Shown: positions 15,188-23,350, counted from the first letter of the stretch. The stretch: DNA of 64,000 nucleotides from UBA8919 sp041658185 (GCA_041658185.1 JBBAAR010000009.1:62001-126000); one strand, 5' to 3'. Translations and numbers: made by a program. Notes: generated from the sequence alone by a model not told the origin.

Positions 15188-16289
15188 TCTTTTAATTACT
15201 ATTCTCTATTTTCTATTCTCAATTTGCTGCCTCTTTGCCGGCAACATAGACGTTATGTCCGACGGCTCAAAATATTCTTACGGCGAAAACACCGGCTGGT
15301 GCGGCTGGAAGACAACCTATTCAGAAATAACCGTTTCTACCGGCTATCTTTCGGGCTACTTATGGCAGGAGAATGTCGGCTGGGTATGTTTGGGAAGCAC
15401 TCCGACAAACGGGGTTTCATATACCAATACTTCGGAAACTGATTATGGAATTAACCGCAATCAGGCAACCGGCGTTTTGAGCGGTTACGGCTGGAGTGAA
15501 AATGCCGGCTGGCTCAATTTCAATCCTACGCACGGCGGCGTGACTATATCTACTTCAGGAATTTTCGGTTCTACTGGCACTTGGATTTTAGGCGGCTGGG
15601 CGTGGGGAGAAAACATCGGCTGGGTCTGTTTTTCGTCAAGCAATTATCGGGTAAGAACGAGTGCGTTGCCGTCGCCGCCCGTCCCCGGTGCTTCCGCACT
15701 CGGATATTCAAGCATCAAATGGATGTGGTCCGACAATTCTTCCGGCTGGTCGCAGGAAAACGGTTTCAGGGTTTATACTTCAACGGGCGGGCTGATAGCG
15801 GCTACAAGTGCCGATGTGATAGATTACACCGAAACCGGATTAAACCGGAACAAACCTTATAGCCGGTACGTTCAGCCGTATAACGTAGCGTGGTCGTCTT
15901 CGGCGAGTAACTCCACAACGGTAAGTTGGCGGACAAAACCCGGGACATATCAGGAGAAGACAGTTGTCCGCACACCGCCTAACTCATTCGGATTTGTCGG
16001 AGACGGTTTATGGGAGTGGGAAGTTGCTGCGAAATCAGGACAACTTGTAACAATAACCGCATACATAAGATACAATTCAAGTTACGGAGCAGCGGGCAAA
16101 CCCAAACTTACGCTTTACAATCTGGGAGTGAACAGCAATGCAACGATGAGTGCATCTGCGGATACGTGGGAACAGTTGCAGGTTTCCGGCACACCCAACA
16201 GGAACGGAGTACTCAAACTGAAGATAGAGGGCTTCTCAACCATCCCCGGCGCAAAGATGTTTGTTGACGACATCAGTATAAGCCAGTGA
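15174..16289 (+). CDS. Secreted protein with ENxGW repeats and fibronectin-like domain
   Basis: 371 residues. A signal peptide (LLITILYFLFSICCLFAG) is encoded by a 'ttctatt' simple word. Residues 20-165 hold four variants of a G/W-rich motif (GENTGWCGW, QENVGWVCL, SENAGWLNF, GENIGWVCF), a family I know only as a repeated extracellular module without assigned function. A fibronectin-type-III-like domain (about 170-255) and a beta-sandwich, carbohydrate-binding-like domain (about 265-371, ending FVDDISIS) follow. ATG 15174 has SD GGAGG and overlaps the RT end by 14 bases, so it is coupled to the DGR. It has no VR copy of its own. Confidence 0.75.
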   Translation: MKKLNLLITILYFLFSICCLFAGNIDVMSDGSKYSYGENTGWCGWKTTYSEITVSTGYLSGYLWQENVGWVCLGSTPTNGVSYTNTSETDYGINRNQATGVLSGYGWSENAGWLNFNPTHGGVTISTSGIFGSTGTWILGGWAWGENIGWVCFSSSNYRVRTSALPSPPVPGASALGYSSIKWMWSDNSSGWSQENGFRVYTSTGGLIAATSADVIDYTETGLNRNKPYSRYVQPYNVAWSSSASNSTTVSWRTKPGTYQEKTVVRTPPNSFGFVGDGLWEWEVAAKSGQLVTITAYIRYNSSYGAAGKPKLTLYNLGVNSNATMSASADTWEQLQVSGTPNRNGVLKLKIEGFSTIPGAKMFVDDISISQ

Positions 16290-16299
16290 TTAAAAGCCG

Positions 16300-16373
16300 T
16301 GAAGTGTGAAAGGTGAAGGGTGAAGAGTTTAATGGTTTTGGTTTTACACTTCATGCTTTACGCTTCACGAAAA
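16300..16373. repeat. Simple-word palindromic element ('gtgaag' / 'cttcac')
   Basis: Left arm of 'gtgaag/ggtgaag' words and right arm of 'cttcatg/cttcac' words with a 'tggttttggtttt' centre. It fills the gap before the helical-protein gene. Confidence 0.65.
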
Positions 16374-16391
16374 AAAAGGAGGTGATGAAAA

Positions 16392-16757
16392 ATGGCTGGA
16401 TTAACCGACACTACGAAGCGCGAGTTTGCAAAAAGGACTCTGGACATACTTAACTCAAATGCCGATGCGCTGAAAAAAACCGGCGTTGACATCAAGGCGA
16501 AATCGGATGAGTTGAAGAAACTTGTTGACGATGCCTTTTCTGCGGAAGAAAAGCAACTGAAATCGCAGACGGAGGCAATAAAATCAACCGAGGTATCGCA
16601 AAAAGCGACCGTTGATGTTTACAAGAAGGCGTCGGACGTAATTGAACTGATTGTCGGCGCGCTTGGAAAAGGCGACGCTCTTTCAAAGAGGTTGAGAAAC
16701 CTGCGTGATGAGATATCAAACGAGGCGTTGAGAGGGAAAAGACCGGCGCAGCAGTAA
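16392..16757 (+). CDS. Small all-helical protein preceding a 21-bp array
   Basis: 121 residues, predicted almost wholly helical and highly charged, with no signal peptide or membrane segment. An amphipathic N-terminal helix (residues 5-30), a long Lys/Glu-rich pair (35-90) with a GALGKGDALSKR turn, and a basic tail (LRGKRPAQQ). The SD is very strong (AGGAGGTGATG). I do not recognise the family. Nine bases after its stop a 21-bp-period array begins. A similar arrangement with a 114-residue helical protein occurs at 28771. Possibly a nucleic-acid-binding helper of the array, which is inference from position only. Confidence 0.6.
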   Translation: MAGLTDTTKREFAKRTLDILNSNADALKKTGVDIKAKSDELKKLVDDAFSAEEKQLKSQTEAIKSTEVSQKATVDVYKKASDVIELIVGALGKGDALSKRLRNLRDEISNEALRGKRPAQQ

Positions 16758-16766
16758 TATTTCCCT

Positions 16767-17003
16767 GGTAATAGATATCCTGACACAGGTAATATCCGTT
16801 TTTACCCTGGTAAGAATGTCTCCGCCACAGGTAAGAAACAATCTGACACGGGTAATTATGTTTCCGGTGAGGGTAATGATGTTCCGGTAACGGGTAAAAA
16901 CCGTTTTTACCATGGGATTTATCTTTAGTGCACAGGTAATAATCTTTCCGGGATAGGGAATAATGCTTAAGAGTCAGGAAATTTCCTTCCGGCAAACGGT
17001 AAT
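16767..17003 (+). repeat. Array of eleven degenerate 21-bp units
   Basis: Eleven complete units plus a partial twelfth, each exactly 21 bases, most starting GGTAAT or GGTAAG (variants GGGATT, GGGAAT, GGAAAT). The middle often holds a TTCCG-like core, and the last three bases often are ACA or ACG. The other positions vary. Units 2 and 7 are internally palindromic (GGTAA...TTACC). No gene of length fits here. The frame of the upstream gene stays open for seven units after its stop codon and would read as Gly-Asn/Lys heptads. Confidence 0.85.
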
Positions 17004-17018
17004 TGGTGAGCGATGAAA

Positions 17019-17050
17019 AAACGGCCGGGCTGATTGTCGGCCGTTTTTTT
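17019..17050 (+). terminator. Intrinsic terminator after the 21-bp array
   Basis: Stem ACGGCC/GGCCGT with a 12-base loop and a run of seven T. It closes the helical-protein/array unit, so the array is probably on the same transcript. Confidence 0.85.
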
Positions 17051-17082
17051 ATTTGCTTTTTTTGTTTTTTTTTGTATAATTA

Positions 17083-17184
17083 TTAAACAGGATTAAGGAT
17101 TAAGGATTAAGGATTAAGTGGTAAGGATTAAGAAACAGCAAAAAAACTTAATCCTTAAAGCGAAGCGACTTAATCCTTATAACT
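17083..17184. repeat. Simple-word palindromic element ('aggatta' / 'taatcct')
   Basis: Five 'aggatta' type words on the left, 'taatcct' words on the right, around an A-rich centre, ending 9 bases before ilvB. Same architecture as the other simple-word elements, but with a different word. Confidence 0.7.
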
Positions 17185-17194
17185 GGGAGAACTT

Positions 17195-18922
17195 ATGCTA
17201 AAAACGGGTTCGGAAATTTTTATTGAGTGTTTGTTGAGGGAAAAAGTGGAAGTGCTGTTCGGAATCCCTGGCGGTTCGGTGCTTCCTATTTTTGACAAAA
17301 TCTATGATGCACGGGATAAAATCAGATTTGTATTAACACGGCACGAGCAAGGTGCCGGACATATGGCAGACGGATACGCCCGCTCAACAGGAAAAGTCGG
17401 GACCTGTATCGCAACCAGCGGTCCCGGTGCGGCAAACCTTACAACCGCACTTGCAACCGCTCATATGGATTCAATTCCGATGGTTGCATTCACAGGTCAG
17501 GTTGCAACAACCCTTATCGGAAACGACGCTTTTCAGGAAGCGGATACGACGGGAATAACCCGTTCGGTAACAAAACATAATTTTCTCGTTAAAGATGTGA
17601 AGGAACTTGCGAGAACAATCCGCGAGGCATTTTATATTGCAAAAACGGGCCGTCCCGGTCCTGTGCTTGTTGATATTCCCGTTGATGTTCAGAGGGCTGA
17701 ATGTGAATTCATCTGGCCCGAAAAAATAGAAATTCGCTCGTATAATCCGGTTTATGAAGGACACACGGGACAGATTAAAAAAGCAGCCGATTTGATAAAC
17801 TCGTCAAAACAACCGCTTTTGTACATCGGCGGAGGGATTATTTCTTCCAATGCCTCGGCGGAGATATTATCACTTGCGGAAAAAATTCACACACCGGTTA
17901 CGACAACACTTCTGGCAATCGGTAGTTTTCCGCCTGCCCATCCTTTGAATATTTTCATGCCGGGTATGCATGGTAATTATGCGGCTAATCTTGCGTTTCA
18001 GAATTGCGATTTGATAATTGCAATCGGCGCCCGTTTTGACGACAGGGTGACGGGAAAACTTTCTGCATTCGCTCCCAAGGCAAAAATTATTCATATTGAT
18101 ATTGACCCGACATCCATTTCCAAAAATGTGTCCGTTGATGTGCCTGTTGTCGGCGACGCAAAAAAAATACTCACGGAACTTATAAAATATGTGAAGAAAA
18201 AAAATAACCGTGACTGGTTGAAAAAAATCGGCGAGTGGCAGAAGTCAAATCCGTTTTCATATAAAAAAGATAATAAACTCCGTCCGCAGTATGTTATTGA
18301 TAAAATCTCCGAGATAACAAAAGGCGAGGCGATTGTAGTAACGGAAGTAGGACAGAATCAGATGTGGGCGGCGCAGTTTTATAAGGCAAAGTTTCCGAGG
18401 CATTTTTTGTCCAGCGGCGGACTCGGGACTATGGGCTACGGCTTTCCCGCTGCAATCGGCGCCAAAATTGCAAATCCAAAAAAGACCGTTATTGATATTG
18501 CCGGCGACGGTTCAATTCAGATGAACATACAGGAACTTGCAACAGCGGTATTGAACAATGTAAATGTGAAAATAGTTATACTCAACAATGCATGTTTGGG
18601 TATGGTCCGTCAGTGGCAGGAACTTTTTTACAAGAGGAGATATTCAGCGGTGTGTCTTACAAAACCAAATGGTTGTCTGCCCTGCGATGCTTCCGCCAAA
18701 AGACCCGCATGGATGGTGCCGGATTTTGTAAAACTCGCGGAAAGTTACGGCGCAGTGGGATTAAGAATCACAAAAAAAGAGGAAGTGGAAAATACGCTTA
18801 TTAAGGCGTTAAAAATAGATAAAACGGTTGTTATGGATTTCATAGTTGAGGAAGAGGAAAACGTGCTTCCTATGGTGCCGGCAGGCAAGGCGCTTGATGA
18901 AATAATAACCAGTCTGGCATAG
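17195..18922 (+). CDS. ilvB: Acetolactate synthase, large (catalytic) subunit
   Basis: 575 residues. TPP-dependent condensation of pyruvate to acetolactate or with 2-oxobutyrate to acetohydroxybutyrate. The N-terminal half has LFGIPGGSVLP and the catalytic glutamate in TRHEQGAGHMADGYAR. The FAD/Rossmann-type central domain lies near 190-340. The C-terminal TPP motif is GDGSIQMNIQELATA with NNACLGMVRQW. Length is normal. It pairs with ilvN downstream and with ilvD upstream across the accessory island. Confidence 0.96.
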   Translation: MLKTGSEIFIECLLREKVEVLFGIPGGSVLPIFDKIYDARDKIRFVLTRHEQGAGHMADGYARSTGKVGTCIATSGPGAANLTTALATAHMDSIPMVAFTGQVATTLIGNDAFQEADTTGITRSVTKHNFLVKDVKELARTIREAFYIAKTGRPGPVLVDIPVDVQRAECEFIWPEKIEIRSYNPVYEGHTGQIKKAADLINSSKQPLLYIGGGIISSNASAEILSLAEKIHTPVTTTLLAIGSFPPAHPLNIFMPGMHGNYAANLAFQNCDLIIAIGARFDDRVTGKLSAFAPKAKIIHIDIDPTSISKNVSVDVPVVGDAKKILTELIKYVKKKNNRDWLKKIGEWQKSNPFSYKKDNKLRPQYVIDKISEITKGEAIVVTEVGQNQMWAAQFYKAKFPRHFLSSGGLGTMGYGFPAAIGAKIANPKKTVIDIAGDGSIQMNIQELATAVLNNVNVKIVILNNACLGMVRQWQELFYKRRYSAVCLTKPNGCLPCDASAKRPAWMVPDFVKLAESYGAVGLRITKKEEVENTLIKALKIDKTVVMDFIVEEEENVLPMVPAGKALDEIITSLA

Positions 18923-18926
18923 TAAA

Positions 18927-19021
18927 GGCAGAGAATTAGTTTATACGAAAGAGAATAAGAGAATTAGTAAATTAGGTAGAAGATTTTATCTAATTCTCTA
19001 ATCTTTAATTCTCTAATTCAC
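18927..19021. repeat. Simple-word palindromic element ('gagaatta' / 'taattctc')
   Basis: Left arm of 'gagaattag' words and right arm of 'ctaattctc' words. It shares the exact 17-base string gagaattagtttatacg (reverse strand) with the element at 28717-28746, which shows a common source. It separates ilvB from ilvN. Confidence 0.7.
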
Positions 19022-19041
19022 TGGTGTTAAATGGAGGAAAA

Positions 19042-19518
19042 ATGAAACACACGATTTCTGTTTTAGTTGAAAATAAGCCGGGTGTCTTAACAAGAATTTC
19101 TACGCTTTTTGCCGCCCGCGGTTACAACATTGATTCGCTTGCCGTCGGCGAAACGGATGACCCGACCGTTTCCCGGATGACCATCGTTGTCGCGGGAGAT
19201 GAGGCGATTTTAGAGCAGGTCAAGAAACAACTCAACAAACTGATTGATGTAATTAAGGTCAGCGATTTCTTAAATATTGCGCATGTTGAACGGGATTTGA
19301 TTTTGATAAAGGTAAGAGCCGACAAATCGGTGAGAGCCGAGATTTTGCAGATTGTAGATATTTTCCGCGCGAAAATCGTTGATGTTTCGGTAAACACCGT
19401 CATAATTGAAATGACCGGCGACGAGGATAAAATACAGGCGATTATTAATATGTTGAAACCGTTCGGAATAAAAGAAATGGCAAGAACCGGTATTATTGCA
19501 ATGGCTCGCGGAAGTTGA
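19042..19518 (+). CDS. ilvN: Acetolactate synthase, small (regulatory) subunit
   Basis: 158 residues. N-terminal ACT domain (ISVLVENKPGVLTRISTLFAARGYNI) that binds valine, followed by the ALS small-subunit C-terminal domain ending GIKEMARTGIIAMARG. It activates IlvB and confers feedback inhibition. The start is ATG 19042 with SD GGAGG 5 bases upstream; a GTG at 19024 in the same frame is inside the preceding repeat. Confidence 0.95.
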   Translation: MKHTISVLVENKPGVLTRISTLFAARGYNIDSLAVGETDDPTVSRMTIVVAGDEAILEQVKKQLNKLIDVIKVSDFLNIAHVERDLILIKVRADKSVRAEILQIVDIFRAKIVDVSVNTVIIEMTGDEDKIQAIINMLKPFGIKEMARTGIIAMARGS

Positions 19519-19519
19519 A

Positions 19520-20176
19520 ATGAGACAGAGGATAGAGGATAGAGGACAGAGGACAGAATATAGAGAAAAGTGGTTTGTTTTGTTTTTTCTATGCTCTATG
19601 CTCTATGCTCTATGCACTGTCTTTACCGGATGTACTCCAAAAGCAAAATATTTAGTTGAAAATTATTCTCCTCCGGAAAAAATTGCGGTGCTTCCTTTTA
19701 ATAATCAGTCGGTGGATTTGGATGCGCCGGTGATAATGAGGTATCTTTTTAATAAAAGGTTGTCCGCTGTCGGCTATAATACAATTTCACTTTCCGAAAT
19801 TGACGAAAAACTTCACGAGATGGGTATAACTGACGGCGGGCAGTTGCCGACGACAACTCCGAAGGAACTCGGTGAAAAACTTAATGTTGACGGACTCATT
19901 TACGGGGATGTAATTGAGTTTAAGTACACGACACTCGGATTTTATTATGCAAGAACGGTTCAGTCAAACTTTAAATTATTTGATTCAAAAAACGAAAAAC
20001 TTTTGTGGGAAGACGAAAGAAAGGTATCAAATATCAAATTTGAATTCAGGGAAATAGGAAAAGCGTTTGCATTGCAACTCGCTGAAAAAACGCTTGATAA
20101 AGCATTGAGGTCGCCGTTGAAAGAAGAATCAAACGGGGTTGTTAATTTGTCAATTATGACGCTCCCGAGGAGATAG
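19520..20176 (+). CDS. GNA1162-like (DUF799) putative lipoprotein
   Basis: 218 residues. Lipobox VFTGC after a hydrophobic core encoded by four copies of the word 'ctatgct', and an odd N-region with acidic residues (MRQRIEDRGQRTEYREK) encoded by 'ggacaga' words. The mature part has the family opening KIAVLPFNNQSVDLDAP, an LNVDGLIYGDVIEFK strand and a C-terminal helix. This family commonly stands next to CsgG-like proteins, as here, and is thought to work with them at the outer membrane. The first 36 codons are nearly the same as in the next gene. Confidence 0.75.
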   Translation: MRQRIEDRGQRTEYREKWFVLFFLCSMLYALCTVFTGCTPKAKYLVENYSPPEKIAVLPFNNQSVDLDAPVIMRYLFNKRLSAVGYNTISLSEIDEKLHEMGITDGGQLPTTTPKELGEKLNVDGLIYGDVIEFKYTTLGFYYARTVQSNFKLFDSKNEKLLWEDERKVSNIKFEFREIGKAFALQLAEKTLDKALRSPLKEESNGVVNLSIMTLPRR

Positions 20177-20179
20177 AAG

Positions 20180-21151
20180 ATGAGACAGAGAATAGAGGAC
20201 AGAGGACAGAGGACAGGAGTTAGAATTAAGCGGCTGGTTTTGTTTTTTTCTATGCTCTACGCTCTATGCTCTATCTTTACCGGTTGCGCTCCTTCAACGA
20301 CCGTAAAGAAAAAACAGGCAGTTACTATTGAAACTCCAAAAGAAGTTTTCATCCCGCCGAAGAAAAAAATATCGGTTGTTGAGTTTGAAAATAAAACCGC
20401 ATATGGACAGAGACGGCTCGGTACTGCTGCTTCCGATATTCTTTTAACTGAACTCGGCAAATCGCAGAAATTTATTTTGATTGAACGGGCAAAACTTGCT
20501 CAAATTTTGGAAGAACAAAAACTTCAGTCGGCAGGTATGTATGATGCTAACACTGTCTCACAGATAGGGAAACTTGCCGGTGTTGATGCAATTGTTATCG
20601 GCGTGGTTTCGCAATTCGGCGTGAAAACAGGCGGTTCCGATTATCTAATAACTGCATCAAAACAGCAGGTCGCCGAATGCACCGTTGATATCAGGGTAAT
20701 TGAGGTTGAGACGGGAAAAATACTTTATATTGATTCGGGAAAAGGTATCGCAAAATCATCTAAGGGCTCATTTTTAGGAATGGGAACCAAAGGCGGTTAT
20801 GACGAAACGCTGGAAGGCGAATCGCTCCGCGCAGCAATCGCTAAATTTGTGGATAACATTGTTTATCAGGTGAATGCTCGTCCTTGGTCCTGCCGTGTTG
20901 CCGAGGTTGATGAAAACAATATCTATCTGGATGCCGGAAAAGAATCAAATCTGAAACTCGGCACAAAATTAGTTATATTTAATCAGGGAAAAGAAATAAG
21001 AAGTCCGGATACGGGACTGGTCATTGGCAGAACCGAAGAAAAAGTCGGCGAGTTGGAAGTAGTTGATTATTTCGGAGAAAACGGCTCCACCGCAAAAGTT
21101 ATTAAAGGTTCAAAACCGGTTCGCGGCGCCGTCTGCCGTCTTATAAGATGA
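20180..21151 (+). CDS. CsgG-family outer-membrane lipoprotein
   Basis: 323 residues. The signal peptide again comes from the repeat (MRQRIEDRGQRT...SMLYALCSIFTGC, lipobox IFTGC). The CsgG domain covers about residues 50-225: ISVVEFENKTAYGQRRLG, LTELGKSQKFILIERAKL, GVDAIVIGVVSQFG. A C-terminal beta domain follows (about 235-323, DENNIYLDAGKESNLKLG), typical of the longer CsgG-like proteins. Known CsgG forms the curli secretion pore. Here no curli genes are visible, so the role is general envelope transport or assembly with the GNA1162-like partner. Confidence 0.8.
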   Translation: MRQRIEDRGQRTGVRIKRLVLFFSMLYALCSIFTGCAPSTTVKKKQAVTIETPKEVFIPPKKKISVVEFENKTAYGQRRLGTAASDILLTELGKSQKFILIERAKLAQILEEQKLQSAGMYDANTVSQIGKLAGVDAIVIGVVSQFGVKTGGSDYLITASKQQVAECTVDIRVIEVETGKILYIDSGKGIAKSSKGSFLGMGTKGGYDETLEGESLRAAIAKFVDNIVYQVNARPWSCRVAEVDENNIYLDAGKESNLKLGTKLVIFNQGKEIRSPDTGLVIGRTEEKVGELEVVDYFGENGSTAKVIKGSKPVRGAVCRLIR

Positions 21152-21161
21152 TAAATGTTAG

Positions 21162-21374
21162 ATGAAAAATATCTACAATCTTTTCTCTGCCGCATCTTTT
21201 GGGTTTGTTTTTCTTCTGTCAATTGTTGTCGGACTTGGCATCGGAGTTTTTCTTGATAAGATTTTTAAGACACATCCCGTATTTACGATAATTTTTACGG
21301 CGATAGGAATGGCAAGCGGTATATATTCCGTTTTTCAGGAGATAAAAAATTTCCAAAAAGATAATAATAATTGA
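21162..21374 (+). CDS. atpZ: AtpZ/AtpI-like small membrane protein of the ATP synthase operon
   Basis: 70 residues with two membrane segments; the pattern FVFLLSIVVGLGIGVFLDKIF...HPVFTIIFTAIGMASGIYSVF is that of the ATPase gene 1/AtpZ family. Members help with assembly or cation supply of the F1Fo enzyme. It is the first gene of the atp cluster. Confidence 0.75.
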   Translation: MKNIYNLFSAASFGFVFLLSIVVGLGIGVFLDKIFKTHPVFTIIFTAIGMASGIYSVFQEIKNFQKDNNN

Positions 21375-21399
21375 GACGGTAATTATAGCGGTTTTGATA

Positions 21400-21675
21400 A
21401 TGTTTATTTTTAAGGATAAACAGGTATCAATCGGAATTGCAGGCGGCGCCGTTTTGGGATGTCTTAATATTTTTGCGACTTTTTTTACAACTAAGAAACT
21501 TAACCTGAAAACATATTTCATCCGGACAATTATCAAATTTGCGGTAATTATGACGCTGTTTTATATTTTGTTAAAACTCAATGCTAATGTGATTGCGATA
21601 TTGGGCGGATTTACCGTTCCTTTAATTTTCATGGGTCTTGAGGTGGTAAGATGCAGATTGTTAAAGAAGCAATAG
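21400..21675 (+). CDS. atpI: ATP synthase subunit I-like membrane protein
   Basis: 91 residues, three hydrophobic segments with the AtpI-type glycine-rich first helix (IGIAGGAVLGCLNIFATF). Assists c-ring assembly in characterised systems. The sequence match is weak, but the position between atpZ and atpB is diagnostic. ATG 21400 chosen; a TTG lies six bases earlier. The 3' end overlaps atpB by 25 bases. Confidence 0.65.
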   Translation: MFIFKDKQVSIGIAGGAVLGCLNIFATFFTTKKLNLKTYFIRTIIKFAVIMTLFYILLKLNANVIAILGGFTVPLIFMGLEVVRCRLLKKQ

Positions 21676-22376
21676 AATATCATATTCCATATGTTCCGAC
21701 GACAATTTTGATGGTTTTGATTGTATGGGGTGTAATTTTGGTTTTATCCGTTTTTGCTGCTAAAAAAATATCCATCGTTCCAAAAGGGTTTCAGAATTTT
21801 TTGGAAATGGTTTTTGAATGGGTCTTTAATTTAGCGGATACCATTATTGGTTCTGAAGCGAAAAGATTTTACCCGCTTTTTTTGGGAATTTTTCTTTTCA
21901 TTTTTGTTTCCAATATTTTGGGTGTTATCCCGGGAATGATTTCGCCAACAGCAAACTTAAATATCCCGATTGCACTTGCACTGATCGTTTTTATTTATTA
22001 TAATATCCAAGGTATTGTAAAACATAAACTTGGTTATATTAAAAAGTTTACCGTACCCGGATTGCCTTTATGGATGATGCCTGTAAATATCCTGATATTT
22101 TTTATTGAATTGATTAGCCAGTTTGTCAGGCCGTTTTCACTATCATTGCGTTTATTCTGTAATGTTTTTGCAAAAGAAACACTTTTGAGTGTTTTGGGAG
22201 TTCTTGTTATTACATTTTTTTTGTTGCCGGGGATTTCCAAAACAATTCTTATAATGCCGCTGTTTTTAAGACCTGTCATAATTCTTTTGGCAATTCTAGT
22301 TGGTTTTGTTCAGGCGATGATATTTTTAATTTTAAGCATAATTTATGTCGGCGGTGCAGTAAAATCTGAACATTAA
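21651..22376 (+). CDS. atpB: ATP synthase Fo subunit a
   Basis: 241 residues, about six membrane segments. The functional helix contains the essential arginine in PFSLSLRLFCNVFAKE, with the partner helix ISQFVRP before it. Subunit a forms the ion channel against the c-ring. SD GAGGTGG. Confidence 0.95.
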   Translation: MQIVKEAIEYHIPYVPTTILMVLIVWGVILVLSVFAAKKISIVPKGFQNFLEMVFEWVFNLADTIIGSEAKRFYPLFLGIFLFIFVSNILGVIPGMISPTANLNIPIALALIVFIYYNIQGIVKHKLGYIKKFTVPGLPLWMMPVNILIFFIELISQFVRPFSLSLRLFCNVFAKETLLSVLGVLVITFFLLPGISKTILIMPLFLRPVIILLAILVGFVQAMIFLILSIIYVGGAVKSEH

Positions 22377-22392
22377 AAAGGAGGAGGGGAAG

Positions 22393-22770
22393 ATGAGAAA
22401 GCGTTCGTTTGTTCTTATGTTCATTTGTTCATTTGTTCTTATGTTTTTGTGCGGTGTAATTCTTGCTGAGGACAAAGTTGCTGCTGCTGCGGCAGTTGTG
22501 CTTAATCCCGGCGCTGCCGAATTTTTTACAAAATCGGTTATGGTTGCTGCACTTGGACTTGTGGCAATGGGAATAGTCGGTGCAGTGATGCAGATGTTTG
22601 CTATCAGAAAGGCGCTTGAAGGAATGGCGAGACAGCCGGAAGCCGGCGGGCAGTTGCAGCTCTCAATGATTATCGGTCTTGCATTTATTGAATCGCTGGT
22701 TCTGTATGTGCTTTTTATCAGCATTATACTTTTGTTTGCAAATCCGTTCACGAAGTATTTTGTCCAATAA
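22393..22770 (+). CDS. atpE: ATP synthase Fo subunit c with N-terminal signal-like extension
   Basis: 125 residues, long for a c subunit. Residues 1-26 look like a cleavable signal (FVLMFICSFVLMFLCGVILA), encoded by repeated 'catttgttc' type words. The c hairpin then runs from about residue 40: helix 1 with MQMF...RKALEGMARQPEAGG, and helix 2 with GLAFIESLVLYVLF. Gln in helix 1, Glu-Ser in helix 2 and the Tyr four residues later sit at the positions that bind Na+ in the Ilyobacter tartaricus c-ring. This predicts a sodium-coupled ATP synthase. SD GGAGGAGGGG. Confidence 0.93.
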   Translation: MRKRSFVLMFICSFVLMFLCGVILAEDKVAAAAAVVLNPGAAEFFTKSVMVAALGLVAMGIVGAVMQMFAIRKALEGMARQPEAGGQLQLSMIIGLAFIESLVLYVLFISIILLFANPFTKYFVQ

Positions 22771-22772
22771 AG

Positions 22773-22857
22773 GCAATTACAAATTGAAAATTGAAAATTA
22801 AGAATTATGGATTTTGACATTTTAATTCTCAACTCTTAATTCTCAATTCTTAATTGA
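22773..22857. repeat. Simple-word palindromic element ('gaaaatt' / 'aattctc')
   Basis: Left arm 'attgaaaattgaaaatt', right arm 'taattctca' words; it fills the atpE-atpF gap. Confidence 0.65.
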
Positions 22858-22864
22858 TTTTTTT

Positions 22865-23350
22865 ATGTTAGAAATTGACCTTAAAATTATTCTTGCGCAG
22901 ATTGTGACATTTTTAATAGGAGTTTTTGTGCTTTGGAAAATAGCATGGAAGCCGCTTGTTGAAATTCTTGCCAAAAGAAAAAATGACATTTCAAAAAATA
23001 TTTCCGATGCCCATAATCTTAAACTGGATACGGAGAAACTCAAAAATGACTATGAACAGATGATAAAGGATATAGACAGAAAGGCGCAGGAACTTATTCA
23101 AAAAGCAAACAGTATCGGTGACGAGAATAGACAAAAAATAATAACAGAATCGCAGCTCGAGGCAAAAAAAATTCTTGATTCAGCAAAAAAACAGATAGAA
23201 TATGAGCGGGAAGCTGTGAAGATGGATTTAAGAAGAGAAATCGTTCCTATTGCGATAAGCATTGCTGAGAAAGTCACCGAAAAACTAATAGACAAAAATA
23301 CGAAAAAAGAGTTGATTGAAAAATTCTTACAAGATATTTTAAAACAATGA
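22865..23350 (+). CDS. atpF: ATP synthase Fo subunit b
   Basis: 161 residues: one N-terminal membrane helix (IILAQIVTFLIGVFVLWKIAWKPL) and a long Lys/Glu-rich coiled coil, the peripheral stalk. The conserved W-K-P-L turn is present. It overlaps atpH by four bases. Confidence 0.93.
   Translation: MLEIDLKIILAQIVTFLIGVFVLWKIAWKPLVEILAKRKNDISKNISDAHNLKLDTEKLKNDYEQMIKDIDRKAQELIQKANSIGDENRQKIITESQLEAKKILDSAKKQIEYEREAVKMDLRREIVPIAISIAEKVTEKLIDKNTKKELIEKFLQDILKQ

Noticed and set aside
16492..16995. 167-codon minus-strand open frame across the helical-protein gene and array
   Set aside because: Its repetitive Tyr/His/Gly translation simply reflects the 21-base period; no SD and it opposes a gene with a strong SD.
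16767..17003. CRISPR array
   Set aside because: The recurring part is only about 5-9 bases and degenerate, the period is 21, and no cas genes are near; true CRISPR repeats are longer and nearly identical.
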